A stretch of 64,000 nt of DNA from Synechococcus sp. A15-62 (GCF_014280075.1 NZ_CP047950.1:1984001-2048000), one strand, 5' to 3'. Shown: positions 27,489 through 36,519, counted from the stretch's first letter. The notes: generated from the letters alone by a model not told the origin. Translations and numbers: made by a program.

Positions 27489-28919
27489 TCAGAAGGTGAA
27501 AGTGGTCTTAACAATGCCACCAAACACTTCGTCGTCAACGGAATCTTCGTCGTAGATGCCGAAGATTGCGGGAGTGATGGTGATGTTGTCAGACACAGCG
27601 AAGCTGTAGAAGGCTTCCCACATCAGGTTGCCCTCTGCATCATCCCAGCTGGGAGCTTCACCAATAGCAGCTCCGAGGGAGTTGCCTTCCATGAAAACAT
27701 CACTCCACTCAAGGCCCACATACCAAGAATTGATGTCTTCGGACTCGTCCTCGACGTCAGCAAATGAGTAACCAGTGCTGATGGAAGGGATGATGCCAGC
27801 TTCACCAGGTGCCCAAGCAGCAGCGACGCTGTAGCCGTGGCGATCAGCTGTTGTGGCAGCTGTTCCGATGGCCAGACCTGCATTTTGCTCGTAGGAATAA
27901 CCCAACTGAGCCAGGAAGCTGCCTTCGAAGACTTCGCCTTCGTAGAAAAGCTGCCAAGAGGAGGTGGTAGTTCCTGCGTCGGTACCAATACCAACAGAAG
28001 AATCGTTGCCGTCAACAGCAACGTAGTTACCACTCAGTTTGAAGCCGCTATCACCAAAGGTGTAGACAGCACCAAGACCGGAACCTGTGTAGGCCAGGTT
28101 ATTGGTTGTAGGTGCACCACCGTAGGTAAAGAAGTCGAGCAGGAGGTCAGAGGGGTAGAACGTTGCATACCCTGCATACATAGACGCATCGTCAGTACGG
28201 ACGATGGGACCAGCCGTGACACTCAGGGAGTCGCCGACAGGGAAGGTGTAGAACAAACGTCCAATCTTCACCGTGTCACCGCTGCTCATAGCGGTTTCAA
28301 CGAAGGTCAGGCCTGTGCCGAAGATCGAGTTGTCGAAATTACCGGAACGCAGAACAGTAGTCAGCTCATCCTTTCCGGTGAAAGAGGTAGCCAACTTCAG
28401 ACGCAAGTCGTAGTTGAGGGTTAGGGCCTCAGAGCCTTCGATTCCATCTTGAGCACCCATCACCCAAGCGGTGTAACCCTTGAGCTTGGTGGTGGTGGAG
28501 AACTGGGTTGCTTCCAGTTCGCCCACGCGGGCCTCGAGGCCATCAACGCGACCCTTGAGGATGGCCAGCTCGGTTTCGAATTCCTTGAGCAGGCGACGCA
28601 GCTCGTCGGTCACTTCAGTGATCCGGTCGAGGCAAGCGTTGAGCAGGGCAGCCGCTTCATAGCGGGTCATGGCCCGGTTGCCACGGAAGGTGCCGTTGGG
28701 GTAACCGGCGACGCAGCCATAGGTTTCCACCAGGTTGGCCAGAGCCTGATAAGCCCAGTCGGTGGGGTAGACGTCAGAGAACTGGGTGACGCTGGTGACC
28801 TGATCAGCGGAAGCCGCGTAATCAGAAACGCCGTTGATGTTCAGCTCGGCGGCATTGGCGCCGGAGGCCAGAAGGCCAAGGGCGGCAGGAGCCACCAGCA
28901 GTTGCTGGAAAAGCTTCAT
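27489..28919 (-). CDS. SLH-domain OprB-family porin, copy 2
   Basis: 476 residues. Signal peptide [20 protein letters not shown] (cleaved near ANA), SLH domain, coiled-coil spacer, then a ~330-residue barrel ending in a terminal TFTF. The barrel is shorter than in copy 1 and has different loops, rich in Gly/Asp/Ser. A longer frame from 29111 is rejected because MKLFQ begins the signal peptide and a ribosome site (GAGGA) lies just before it. Outer-membrane channel for small solutes or iron; the solute is not identifiable. Confidence 0.92.
   Translation of the reverse strand: MKLFQQLLVAPAALGLLASGANAAELNINGVSDYAASADQVTSVTQFSDVYPTDWAYQALANLVETYGCVAGYPNGTFRGNRAMTRYEAAALLNACLDRITEVTDELRRLLKEFETELAILKGRVDGLEARVGELEATQFSTTTKLKGYTAWVMGAQDGIEGSEALTLNYDLRLKLATSFTGKDELTTVLRSGNFDNSIFGTGLTFVETAMSSGDTVKIGRLFYTFPVGDSLSVTAGPIVRTDDASMYAGYATFYPSDLLLDFFTYGGAPTTNNLAYTGSGLGAVYTFGDSGFKLSGNYVAVDGNDSSVGIGTDAGTTTSSWQLFYEGEVFEGSFLAQLGYSYEQNAGLAIGTAATTADRHGYSVAAAWAPGEAGIIPSISTGYSFADVEDESEDINSWYVGLEWSDVFMEGNSLGAAIGEAPSWDDAEGNLMWEAFYSFAVSDNITITPAIFGIYDEDSVDDEVFGGIVKTTFTF
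28485..28919 (-). repeat. Conserved 5' block shared with porin copy 1
   Basis: Partner of the block at 26811-27262; near-identical over the SLH and coiled-coil codons. Confidence 0.8.
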
Positions 28920-28924
28920 TGAAT

Positions 28925-28933
28925 TCCTCACAC
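28925..28933 (-). promoter_or_regulatory. Possible Yfr1 small-RNA target site, porin copy 2
   Basis: On the minus strand GTGTGAGGA begins 14 nt before the ATG, and it is perfectly complementary to the conserved UCCUCACAC of Yfr1. It overlaps the likely Shine-Dalgarno (GAGGA), so pairing would block initiation. The established precedent is Yfr1 repression of som porin mRNAs in Prochlorococcus. Confidence 0.6.
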
Positions 28934-29060
28934 AGGAAATAGGCGCAACTACGCCATTTCCGAATTTTGAAGGCTGCTCACTGGCCCAACAACGCCGCTT
29001 GTGCCGGTCCTTACATCGACATGTATCAGCAAATACAGTTTTGAGCCTGGGTGCTTGCCA

Positions 29061-29096
29061 AAAACGATGCCCCCGAACGGAAATCCGTTTGGGGGC
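29061..29096 (-). terminator. Long hairpin, possible terminator of a short minus-strand transcript
   Basis: Arms 29069-29080 and 29085-29096 pair over 12 bp with one G-U, loop AAAT. On the minus strand the stem is followed by ATCGTTTTTGG, a modest U-tract offset by three bases. It lies just downstream of the 17-codon ORF and could end its transcript. A structured RNA element is the alternative. Confidence 0.45.
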
Positions 29097-29150
29097 TCTC
29101 GCCGGGTCCACTTTTGCCGCGGAACCGGATGATCAGTCAAAAGGCGCCGT

Positions 29151-29204
29151 TCAGCCGGCGTTCTCCGCGATCAGCAGACCCTGGGTCAAACAACTGGAAA
29201 TCAT
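29151..29204 (-). CDS. Candidate 17-residue small protein with very strong ribosome site
   Basis: ATG at 29204 preceded on the minus strand by AGGAGGAGGTGTCC, an unusually strong Shine-Dalgarno for this genome at a suitable distance. The frame reads MISSCLTQGLLIAENAG then TGA. A hairpin with a U-tract follows about 55 bp later. Together these suggest a real short transcription unit, either a small protein or a leader peptide. No homologue is known to me; translation is not proven. Confidence 0.4.
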   Translation of the reverse strand: MISSCLTQGLLIAENAG

Positions 29205-29347
29205 GGACACCTCCTCCTGAAGGATTGTGAATGCCGGCAACGCCTTCGGAATTGTGACCACCCCCCGAAGGAAGCGTTCACCTCTCCACGCCACTGCATC
29301 CTGAACACCCGGACCATACTCAGTTTTTGACGTGATGAGGGGCATCC

Positions 29348-30943
29348 ATGCGCTCCGGCTCAGCTCCTGAACCAGCCCCCTGGGTCGCATGGGCAGGGCT
29401 GGGCTTGGCCGCTGCTGTGCTGGCCCTGATCGGCCTCGGGGATCTCCCCCTGCGGGACTTCGATGAAGCCACCGTGGCCCGGGTGGCCCTCGAACTGCGC
29501 CATGGGCTCGGGGAAGCCCCATTGCTGCCCACCCTCTGGGACAAGCCCTACCTCAACAAGGCGCCTGGTCTGCACAGCCTGATCGCCCTCGTGACCAGAG
29601 CAACAACGCAGTCCGATCAGCTCCCCTCGGAGTGGAGCATCCGCCTTGCACCGGCCGTGCTGTCATGCCTGGTGGTGCCGCTTGGTGGCTGGCTCCAATG
29701 GCTGCTGCGGCCTGGGGATCGCTCCAGTGCCCTCGCCACCAGCGTGATCCTGCTGACGCTGTTGCCGGTGGCCCGGCACGGACGCCTGGCCATGTTGGAT
29801 GGCACCCAGCTGACGGCCATGGCTCTGCTTTGGCTGGCCCTGCTGCAGCTCAACCGCAGCCGCTGCAGCGCACTCTGGGGAGCCGTCGCCGGCCTGATGG
29901 CCAGCGCCATGCTGCTGCTCAAAGCCCCGCTGCTGGTGCCCGCGGCGGTGGCCGCCGGTTTGGCGCTGGCCTGGGGCCAGGAATGGAAAAGTTGGAACAA
30001 CCGCTCTGCAGCCTGGCTCGGAATGATGCTGGGCCTGGCACCCGGAGTTGGCTGGCATCTCTGGCATGCACACATCCGGGGGAGCGAAGCACTCTGGCTC
30101 TGGGGCGGAGATGGCGCTGGGAGGGTGCTTCTGGATGCTGGAGAAGGCAGTGATCTGGGCTGGCGGGTCCCGCTGATCGAAGTGCTGGAGGGGGGCTGGC
30201 CCTGGCTGCCGCTGCTGCCCTTCGCCCTGGTCTGGGCCTGGCGGTGCCGTCAAAGTCGCTGGGGCCGCTGGTCCTTGGCCAGCCTGCTCACCCTGGCCGG
30301 GGCCATTCTTCCGCTGCGCACCCAGCTCCCCTGGTACAGCCACCCGCTCTGGCTGCCCATCACTCTTCTTTGTGCTCCGCTGCTGGCCTGGCTGGTGGAG
30401 CGACCATTGCCATCCAAGCGTGCACCGGAGAGCCCCAATCCCCCCTGCCGCTGGTTGCTTTTGCGGCTTCCGATGTTCTGGTGCGGGCTCGGACTGCTGC
30501 TCCTGCTGCTGGGGCTGGCCAGCTTCAGCAGCATCGGCAGAAGCCTTGTGCCCTATCGCGGCATGGCGGTTGTGCTGGGCCTCGGCTGGTGTGGCGGCGG
30601 ATGGTGGCTGCGCTCTGCAGCACCACGGCGACGACGCCTTGGGGTGATCAGCCTCAGCTGCGGCAATGTGGCAGCGCTGGCCCTGCTGTTTCACTCCCCC
30701 CTGTGGCTGTGGGAGCTCAACGAAACCTGGCCCGTGCAACCGGTGGCAGCCCTGGCCAAAGTCAATCCTGGAAGCGAGATCAAGCTGAAGGGTTACGACG
30801 AGCGTCCCAGTCTCAACTGGTACGCCGAACAACGCGTTGAGCGTTTCAAAGGTGGCCCAGGCCGCCGTCTCAGCGACAAGCCGCAGAAGGACTGCATCAC
30901 CGAAGGCCAAGCGGGGCGATGGACCCTGGCCGACTGTCGGTAG
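29348..30943 (+). CDS. GT39/ArnT-like membrane glycosyltransferase
   Basis: 531 residues, about 11-12 transmembrane segments. Early motif DLPLRDFDEATVARVALEL near residue 35 carries the acidic residues where PMT/ArnT enzymes bind metal and donor, and KPYLNKAPGLHSL near 65 matches the KPP/HKPP-like donor loop. It should transfer a sugar from a polyprenyl phosphate to an acceptor at the periplasmic face. First gene of a four-gene plus-strand set with a GT2-GtrA protein that could supply the donor. Confidence 0.82.
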   Translation: MRSGSAPEPAPWVAWAGLGLAAAVLALIGLGDLPLRDFDEATVARVALELRHGLGEAPLLPTLWDKPYLNKAPGLHSLIALVTRATTQSDQLPSEWSIRLAPAVLSCLVVPLGGWLQWLLRPGDRSSALATSVILLTLLPVARHGRLAMLDGTQLTAMALLWLALLQLNRSRCSALWGAVAGLMASAMLLLKAPLLVPAAVAAGLALAWGQEWKSWNNRSAAWLGMMLGLAPGVGWHLWHAHIRGSEALWLWGGDGAGRVLLDAGEGSDLGWRVPLIEVLEGGWPWLPLLPFALVWAWRCRQSRWGRWSLASLLTLAGAILPLRTQLPWYSHPLWLPITLLCAPLLAWLVERPLPSKRAPESPNPPCRWLLLRLPMFWCGLGLLLLLLGLASFSSIGRSLVPYRGMAVVLGLGWCGGGWWLRSAAPRRRRLGVISLSCGNVAALALLFHSPLWLWELNETWPVQPVAALAKVNPGSEIKLKGYDERPSLNWYAEQRVERFKGGPGRRLSDKPQKDCITEGQAGRWTLADCR

Positions 30944-30966
30944 CCTGAGCCCGACTGGAGCGCACT

Positions 30967-32097
30967 GTGTCGTCCACCGCGGAACGTGAAGGACCGACAA
31001 GCCACAGCGGCCTGTCCATCGTGCTGCCCACATTCAATGAAGGTGGTTCCATCCGCCAGGTGATCGAATCCCTGCTGCACCTGGGGACGGATCATCCGCT
31101 CGAAATCCTGATCGTCGATGACGATTCCCGCGATGGCACCCCCGATCTGGTTCGCGCCCTGGCCCGCCAGGACCCCAGGATCCGGATCATCCAACGCGTG
31201 GGACGCTCCGGACTGGCCAGCGCCATCAAAGAAGGCCTGATCGCAGCCCTCTATCCCATCGCCGTGGTGATGGACAGCGACGGTCAGCACGAACCGGCCT
31301 CCGTTGGCGAGGCCGTGCAGCTCCTGGATCAAAAAGGACTAGACCTTGTGGCCGGGAGCCGCTTCCTCGATCACTCCGAAATCCGAGGCCTCAGCGATCG
31401 ACGCACCGACGGTTCCACCCTCGCCAACCGTCTGGCCCGTTGGAGCCTGCCCAGGTCCTACCGGCACCTGAGCGATTGCATGAGCGGCTTCATCGTGCTG
31501 CGCCTCGACCGCTGCCTGCCGCTGGTGCGTCAGGTGGACGTGAACGGTTTCAAGTTTTTCTACGAACTCCTTGCCATAAGCCGCGGCCGCTTGCAGGTGG
31601 GAGAAATTCCGCTGCGCTTTCAGCCGCGGCTGCATGGCAGCTCCAAGCTCGATCTCGCCGTCCTCTGGGACTTCGTCGTCTCCCTGATTCACACCGCAAC
31701 CCTGCGGCTGCTGCCGCGCAGGGCCATCAGCTTCGGGCTTGTGGGCGCCTCCGGCGTGGTGGTGCAGTTGCTGTCCACAGCACTGCTGATGGGACTGTTC
31801 AACCTGGCGTTTCAACAGGCGCTTCCGGTGGCGGTGATCACCGCCGCAAGCTCGAACTATCTGGTGAACAACGCTCTCACCTTCCGCGACCGACGCCAGA
31901 GCGGACGGCAATTGATCCAGGGGTTGCTGAAATTCCTGCTGGTGGCCTCCCTGCCGGCACTTGCCAACGTTGGCCTGGCCACCAGCTTCTACACCCTCAT
32001 CCAGGCCCATGCGCTCTGGGCCCAACTGGCGGGCATTGTTGTCGTCTACGTCTGGAACTATGCGGCCTCATCCCGCTTTGTCTGGAACAGCCCCTAG
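30967..32097 (+). CDS. Polyprenyl-phosphate glycosyltransferase (GT2, DPM1-like) fused to GtrA
   Basis: 376 residues in two domains. Residues ~17-240 are a GT2 dolichol-phosphate-mannose-synthase-like domain (IVLPTFNEGGS, LIVDDDSRDGT, VVMDSDGQHEP, FKFFYELL). Residues ~250-376 form a four-helix GtrA domain (FGLVGASGVVVQLL, NYLVNNALTFRD), thought to help move the lipid-linked sugar across the membrane. GTG start. The pair of domains makes the lipid-linked donor for the adjacent GT39 proteins. The 3' end overlaps the next gene by 38 bp. Confidence 0.88.
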   Translation: MSSTAEREGPTSHSGLSIVLPTFNEGGSIRQVIESLLHLGTDHPLEILIVDDDSRDGTPDLVRALARQDPRIRIIQRVGRSGLASAIKEGLIAALYPIAVVMDSDGQHEPASVGEAVQLLDQKGLDLVAGSRFLDHSEIRGLSDRRTDGSTLANRLARWSLPRSYRHLSDCMSGFIVLRLDRCLPLVRQVDVNGFKFFYELLAISRGRLQVGEIPLRFQPRLHGSSKLDLAVLWDFVVSLIHTATLRLLPRRAISFGLVGASGVVVQLLSTALLMGLFNLAFQQALPVAVITAASSNYLVNNALTFRDRRQSGRQLIQGLLKFLLVASLPALANVGLATSFYTLIQAHALWAQLAGIVVVYVWNYAASSRFVWNSP

Positions 32098-33595
32098 GCG
32101 GGCCTGGCTGCCCATCGCCCTGGGAAGCCTGCTGCGGCTGGTGCAGATCTGGATGCCGGTGTTGGGTGTTCACAGCTGGCGGCAGGCCGATACCGCTGCC
32201 ATGGCCAGGCATTTCAGCCTGGCGGGCACACCGATCTGGCTGCCGCAGGTCGACTGGGGGGGTGCGAGTGCCGGTTTTGTGGAATCGGAATTTCCCCTCT
32301 ACCCCTTTCTGGTGAGCCGCCTCTACGGCCTGGTCGGCCTGCACGAGTGGCTTGGCCGCGGTTTATCGGTGTTCTGCAGCGCCTTGACCATCTGGCTGGT
32401 GATGCGTCTGGGCCGGCGTTGGTTCAATCCCGAAGCCGGTTGGTGGGCGGGCCTGGCCTTTGCCATCGCACCGTTGGGGGTGTATTTCGGGCGCGCCTTT
32501 CAGGCCGAAGCCCTGTTGCTGCTTTGTGCCGCAGGGGCCCTGGAGAGCCTGAGCCTCTGGCGTGAGCGACGCTTGCCCTGGGCCCTGGCCCTGAGCTGGG
32601 TGTGCTTCACCAGTGCTGGCCTGATCAAGGTGATTCCACTGCTCTGGTTGGGGCTGCCCCTGCTGATGGTGCAGCTCAGCTCCAACCCTCAAGGCCAGGC
32701 CCCACCCCAGCAGACCCTGCCGAGCCGCGTGCTTCGTCTGCTGGGGCGACCGGGCTTCTGGCTTTACAGCGGCACCAGCCTGATGGCGATCGCCGGCTGG
32801 TACTGGCATGCCCATCAACTGGGACAGGCCAGTGGGCTGAGCTTCGGGTTCTGGGGATCGGGCGCCGATCGCAGCAGCATCAGTCTCCTGCTGGACCTCA
32901 ACGGCTGGATCAACCTGCTGCTGCGGGTGAGTCTGCGGCTCCTGGCCCTGGTGGGACTGCCGTTCCTGCTGATCGGCCTCAGGGCGTGCTGGAGCAGCGG
33001 CAGCGGGCAGATTGCGATCAGCGGCTTGGTGGGGGTGCTGCTCTGCACGATCGCCACCATGCGCTCGAGCACGATTCACGAGTACTACCAGCTGCCGCTG
33101 CTTCTGTTCAGTTCCCCCTTGATCGGCTTGGGCTGGCAGACCTGGCGCCAGCGGCGGCCCCGCTGGCAGCCTCGGCTGTTGATCGGCCTTGCCCTGGTTG
33201 TGAGCCTCACGGTGCTCTCCCTGGATTACTGGGCGGTGGAGCATCGCCAGCGAGAGGCATGGATGCCATTGGCCCTCACCATCCGCAGGGATCTGCCCAG
33301 CGATGCTCGGATTGTGAGTGTCACCAGCACCGACCCAACCCTGCTCAACCTGGCCCGCCGTCAGGGCTGGCTGATCTCCAGCAAACAACTGACGCCGGAG
33401 CGACTGCAGCGCTGGAAACGGGCTGGAGCCAGCCATCTGGCCGGCAGCTTCCTATGGGACAAGACCTACCGGCCAATGCCGAAGCGGCGGCAACAGCGTC
33501 TGCGGGAGATGGTGGAGGAAAGCCCCCGCGCCTGGGTAGACGCTGGCAGCCAGACCTATCTGATTCCGATCGATGACCTCCAGCCCGAGCGCTGA
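32060..33595 (+). CDS. GT39-like membrane glycosyltransferase
   Basis: About 511 residues with about 10 transmembrane segments. The first loop holds HSWRQADTAAMARHF, in which the R-Q-A-D acidic motif is typical of bacterial GT39 proteins. The ATG at 32060 is chosen because the hydrophobic start follows directly (RRAWLPIALGSLLRL); the frame is open further upstream inside the GT2-GtrA gene. The 3' end overlaps the DUF2079 gene by 23 bp. Confidence 0.78.
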   Translation: MRPHPALSGTAPRRAWLPIALGSLLRLVQIWMPVLGVHSWRQADTAAMARHFSLAGTPIWLPQVDWGGASAGFVESEFPLYPFLVSRLYGLVGLHEWLGRGLSVFCSALTIWLVMRLGRRWFNPEAGWWAGLAFAIAPLGVYFGRAFQAEALLLLCAAGALESLSLWRERRLPWALALSWVCFTSAGLIKVIPLLWLGLPLLMVQLSSNPQGQAPPQQTLPSRVLRLLGRPGFWLYSGTSLMAIAGWYWHAHQLGQASGLSFGFWGSGADRSSISLLLDLNGWINLLLRVSLRLLALVGLPFLLIGLRACWSSGSGQIAISGLVGVLLCTIATMRSSTIHEYYQLPLLLFSSPLIGLGWQTWRQRRPRWQPRLLIGLALVVSLTVLSLDYWAVEHRQREAWMPLALTIRRDLPSDARIVSVTSTDPTLLNLARRQGWLISSKQLTPERLQRWKRAGASHLAGSFLWDKTYRPMPKRRQQRLREMVEESPRAWVDAGSQTYLIPIDDLQPER

Positions 33596-35021
33596 CTCCA
33601 GGCCATCGCAGCCGCGGAGCTTTCCCCCGCAGCTGCTGGCGCTGTGCGCATGGCTGGGCCTGCTGCTCTGGGGCGTTGCGGCGACACGCCATGGCCTGCT
33701 CCAGAGCAATGCCTACGACCTGGGACTGTTCGATCAATGGGCCTGGCTGATCGGTTCGGGAGCGGCACCGATCTCCTCAATGGAACAGGTGCATGTGCTG
33801 GCCGACCATGGGGCCTGGATGCTTTATCTGGCCGGTGCGGCCTATCGGATCCTGCCCAGCATCCATTGGCTCCTGGCCAGTCAGGCCCTGGCCCTGAGTT
33901 GCACCGCACTGCCGATCTGGTGGCTGGCGGAGCAGGCGGGACTGACCCGACGACGCTGCTGGCTGGTCTGCGCGCTGTGGTGGCTGCAGCCAGTGGTGTT
34001 CAACGCCGCACTGTTTGATTTCCACCCTGAAACCTGGGTAATGCCGGCCTTCGCCCTGGCACTCTGGGCCGAGCGCGAAGGCCGCCCCCGGCTCTGGTTT
34101 GGCTTGCTGCTGCTGATGCTGGGCTGCCGCGACGGCCTGGTGCTGGCTACAGCAGGCATGGCCATCGATCTTGCGTGCCGGCGACGTTGGCGGTGGAGCC
34201 TGGCGGCGGGAGGCCTCAGCATCGGCTGGCTGCTCCTGCTCAGCCGTTGGCTGTACCCGCTGCTCCGGGATGGCGAAGGCCCCAAGGCTGCAGCGCGGAT
34301 GTTCAGCCACTTAAACGGCGGGCCGATCAGCGTTCTCAGTGGCCTGGATTGGAGCGGCGGTGCTGAGTATCTGCTTCTGCTTTGTCTGCCCTGCATCGCC
34401 CTTTGGCGGCGGGCTTCCCTCAGCACGTTGCTGATCGGACTGCCGTTGGTGCTGGTGAATCTGCTCTCGGCATCCGCCAGCTACCGCACCCTGGTGCATC
34501 ACTACAGCCTGCCTCTAGCGGTGGTGGCCGTTGTGGCCTGCATCGATGGCCTGCGGTGGCAGCCCCAACCCCAGCGGGGCTTTCCCTGGATGCTGTGCTG
34601 GGCCATGGCCTGTTGGCTGGCGCTGGCCAAGCCCTGGTTCTTTTCCGGGCCCTACCTGGCTCGAATACCCCAACTCAAAGCCGTCGAGGAGGCCCAGGCT
34701 CTGATCCAACCGCAGGATGCCGTGCTCACCACCAGCTATCTGGTGCCGCAACTGAGCCAGCGAACCACCGTTGGTTTCCCCAAGAACAAGCAGAGCACGC
34801 TCGTCGATACTGGCTCCTGGAACGTGCTGCTGCTCAATCCCCCGGACCCCGGCTGGGGATCAAGCCGCAAGGTGCAGGAACGGTTGCTCACTCAAGCCAG
34901 GGACAGGAATTGGAGCTGCCGGAGCTGGCCAACGGGCCTGGAACTGTGTCGGGCGCCTGCCGCTGCAATACAACAGCCCCGCCCTGGCAATGCAGCAAGC
35001 GGTAATCGCCCGCTGCCGTGA
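33573..35021 (+). CDS. DUF2079 membrane protein
   Basis: 482 residues, about 11 transmembrane segments. DUF2079 motifs are NAYDLGLFDQWAW near residue 45 and LFDFHPETWVMPAFALALWAE near 145. The family is structurally related to GT39-type membrane glycosyltransferases but its reaction is unknown. The last ~30 residues past LELCRAP lie in a 134-bp convergent overlap with another DUF2079 gene and look like a read-over tail. Confidence 0.75.
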   Translation: MTSSPSADSRPSQPRSFPPQLLALCAWLGLLLWGVAATRHGLLQSNAYDLGLFDQWAWLIGSGAAPISSMEQVHVLADHGAWMLYLAGAAYRILPSIHWLLASQALALSCTALPIWWLAEQAGLTRRRCWLVCALWWLQPVVFNAALFDFHPETWVMPAFALALWAEREGRPRLWFGLLLLMLGCRDGLVLATAGMAIDLACRRRWRWSLAAGGLSIGWLLLLSRWLYPLLRDGEGPKAAARMFSHLNGGPISVLSGLDWSGGAEYLLLLCLPCIALWRRASLSTLLIGLPLVLVNLLSASASYRTLVHHYSLPLAVVAVVACIDGLRWQPQPQRGFPWMLCWAMACWLALAKPWFFSGPYLARIPQLKAVEEAQALIQPQDAVLTTSYLVPQLSQRTTVGFPKNKQSTLVDTGSWNVLLLNPPDPGWGSSRKVQERLLTQARDRNWSCRSWPTGLELCRAPAAAIQQPRPGNAASGNRPLP

Positions 35022-36519
35022 GTTTCCGCAGTTCCCGCTGAATGCGCTGCTGTTTGTTGCGCGACCCCTTGAACACTGGAGCCAATGGCGTGTGATAGCC
35101 GGGCAGGGCCACTACCCAATCCACGGGTTGGATACGTCCGTCGCGATCGCGGTACTCAACATGCCGAGGGAAACGAATCGCCGCCTCCCGTTGGGCCAAC
35201 AACGGCAGCAAAGGCGTATCGGCAGCAACGCTGGCATCCGCTGGTATCAGCGCCACGGCCTGTAAAGCGGCCTGGCGGCGGTGCAGCATTTGCTGAGGAG
35301 ACACGTAAGCCCACGGGGAAAAGCTGTCGGGAATGACAGCCGAAAGGGTGCGGTGAGGGTTCCCCACCAGCGTGAGCACAAGGCCAAGCGACAGGGCCGC
35401 GGTCCAACAACGACGCAGCCAGGGCTTCGACCAGGCCTCCGGGTGACGTTGCCACCAGAGCACAGCACCGAGATAAAGGCCGGGCACCAGAGCCAGCACA
35501 TAGCGCAGGGTCACCGACAAGGCCGATCGCCCCTGGGAGAGCAAAGCAATCAACAGCGGAGCCAGCATCAGCAGAACGGCATCCACCGAAAGCAGGGGCA
35601 CCAGCACCAGCGGCAAACTCAAGGCCAGCACAAAGCCGAGGGTTGCCCCCGGCGGCGACACCAAGGATTCGAGCAACGCCAAAGGCTGGCGCAGCATGGC
35701 CCAAAGCACAGCAACCGTTCCCCCCGACGGGTCATCCACCAGATGGCCGAACTTCTCCTTGAGGAAGCGATCCGACAACGAGGAGTCCACCATCGGCTGA
35801 ATCCAGCCGGTGACCAACACGACCCAGGCGAAGGACACGAGCATCAATAAGGCTCCGGTGATGCGTTGGTCGGGACGACGCACCAGGGCCCAGAGCCCAA
35901 GCGAAAACAACAGCAAGCCACTGTCTTCCCGCACCAACAGCAACAGGGCGCCAAACAGGCACACCCGCCAACGGCAGCCGTCGAGGAGACCTCCCACCAC
36001 CAGAAAGGCCAACAAGGGCAGCCAAACCAGATCGTGAAAGTTCTCCAAGGCCGGGCCAATCACCGCACCACTGAGGAAGTAGGCGAGGGTGATCCGCTCA
36101 GCCAGGGGCCGCGGAAGTCGAGCGTCGGCCAGTCTCCACAGCACCAGACCTGCGCCAGCGAGCAGCCCCACCTGAAGCAACGGCAGCGCCCACATCCCGA
36201 ACACAGCCACGAGGGGGGCCATCAGCACGGTCAAGACGTTGGCGTGCTGCCCCAGGTGCAAGTAATCGATGGACGGGAGACCATCGCCGACCACCACCGC
36301 CCCTGACAAGACCGATGAGAGGCTGCTTTCAAAGGGTCGACCCTGCGCGGTCGCCCAGAGCTCCTGCAGAAACAGGGCTTGGTCATAGGTTGCGCTGAGG
36401 CTGAACAGCCGCCAGGCCTGCAGCGCAAAACAGATCAGGGCAAACAGACCCGCCATCGCCAACACCTTGCGTGGCCACCGGGTTGGGGAGGGCGCATCAA
36501 TGCCGCTGGGTCGACGCAT
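34888..36519 (-). CDS. DUF2079 membrane protein, second copy
   Basis: 543 residues, about 11 transmembrane segments. It has the family signs ATYDQALFLQELWATAQG near residue 42, the LHLGQHANVLTVLMAP block near 85 and GPALENFHDLVWLPLLAF near 155. The end AVVLQRQAP aligns with LELCRAP of the opposite DUF2079 protein, after which 20-25 extra residues run into the opposite gene. It is a distant, not a recent, paralog of that gene. Confidence 0.75.
   Translation of the reverse strand: MRRPSGIDAPSPTRWPRKVLAMAGLFALICFALQAWRLFSLSATYDQALFLQELWATAQGRPFESSLSSVLSGAVVVGDGLPSIDYLHLGQHANVLTVLMAPLVAVFGMWALPLLQVGLLAGAGLVLWRLADARLPRPLAERITLAYFLSGAVIGPALENFHDLVWLPLLAFLVVGGLLDGCRWRVCLFGALLLLVREDSGLLLFSLGLWALVRRPDQRITGALLMLVSFAWVVLVTGWIQPMVDSSLSDRFLKEKFGHLVDDPSGGTVAVLWAMLRQPLALLESLVSPPGATLGFVLALSLPLVLVPLLSVDAVLLMLAPLLIALLSQGRSALSVTLRYVLALVPGLYLGAVLWWQRHPEAWSKPWLRRCWTAALSLGLVLTLVGNPHRTLSAVIPDSFSPWAYVSPQQMLHRRQAALQAVALIPADASVAADTPLLPLLAQREAAIRFPRHVEYRDRDGRIQPVDWVVALPGYHTPLAPVFKGSRNKQQRIQRELRKLTAAGDYRLLHCQGGAVVLQRQAPDTVPGPLASSGSSNSCPWLE

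Larger units (their letters stand above)
28934..29347. other. Largest gene-poor stretch of the window
   Basis: 428 bp separate porin copy 2 from the next plus-strand gene. It must hold the porin promoter (minus strand; an AT-richer part lies at about 29010-29045, with TGATACAT on the minus strand) and the promoter of the glycosyltransferase gene. It also holds a hairpin and a 17-codon ORF listed separately. I see no tRNA or other known RNA. Confidence 0.5.

Noticed and set aside
28949-29140. 63-codon minus-strand frame upstream of porin copy 2
   Set aside because: It runs through the hairpin and porin promoter, and has no ribosome site or recognisable domain.
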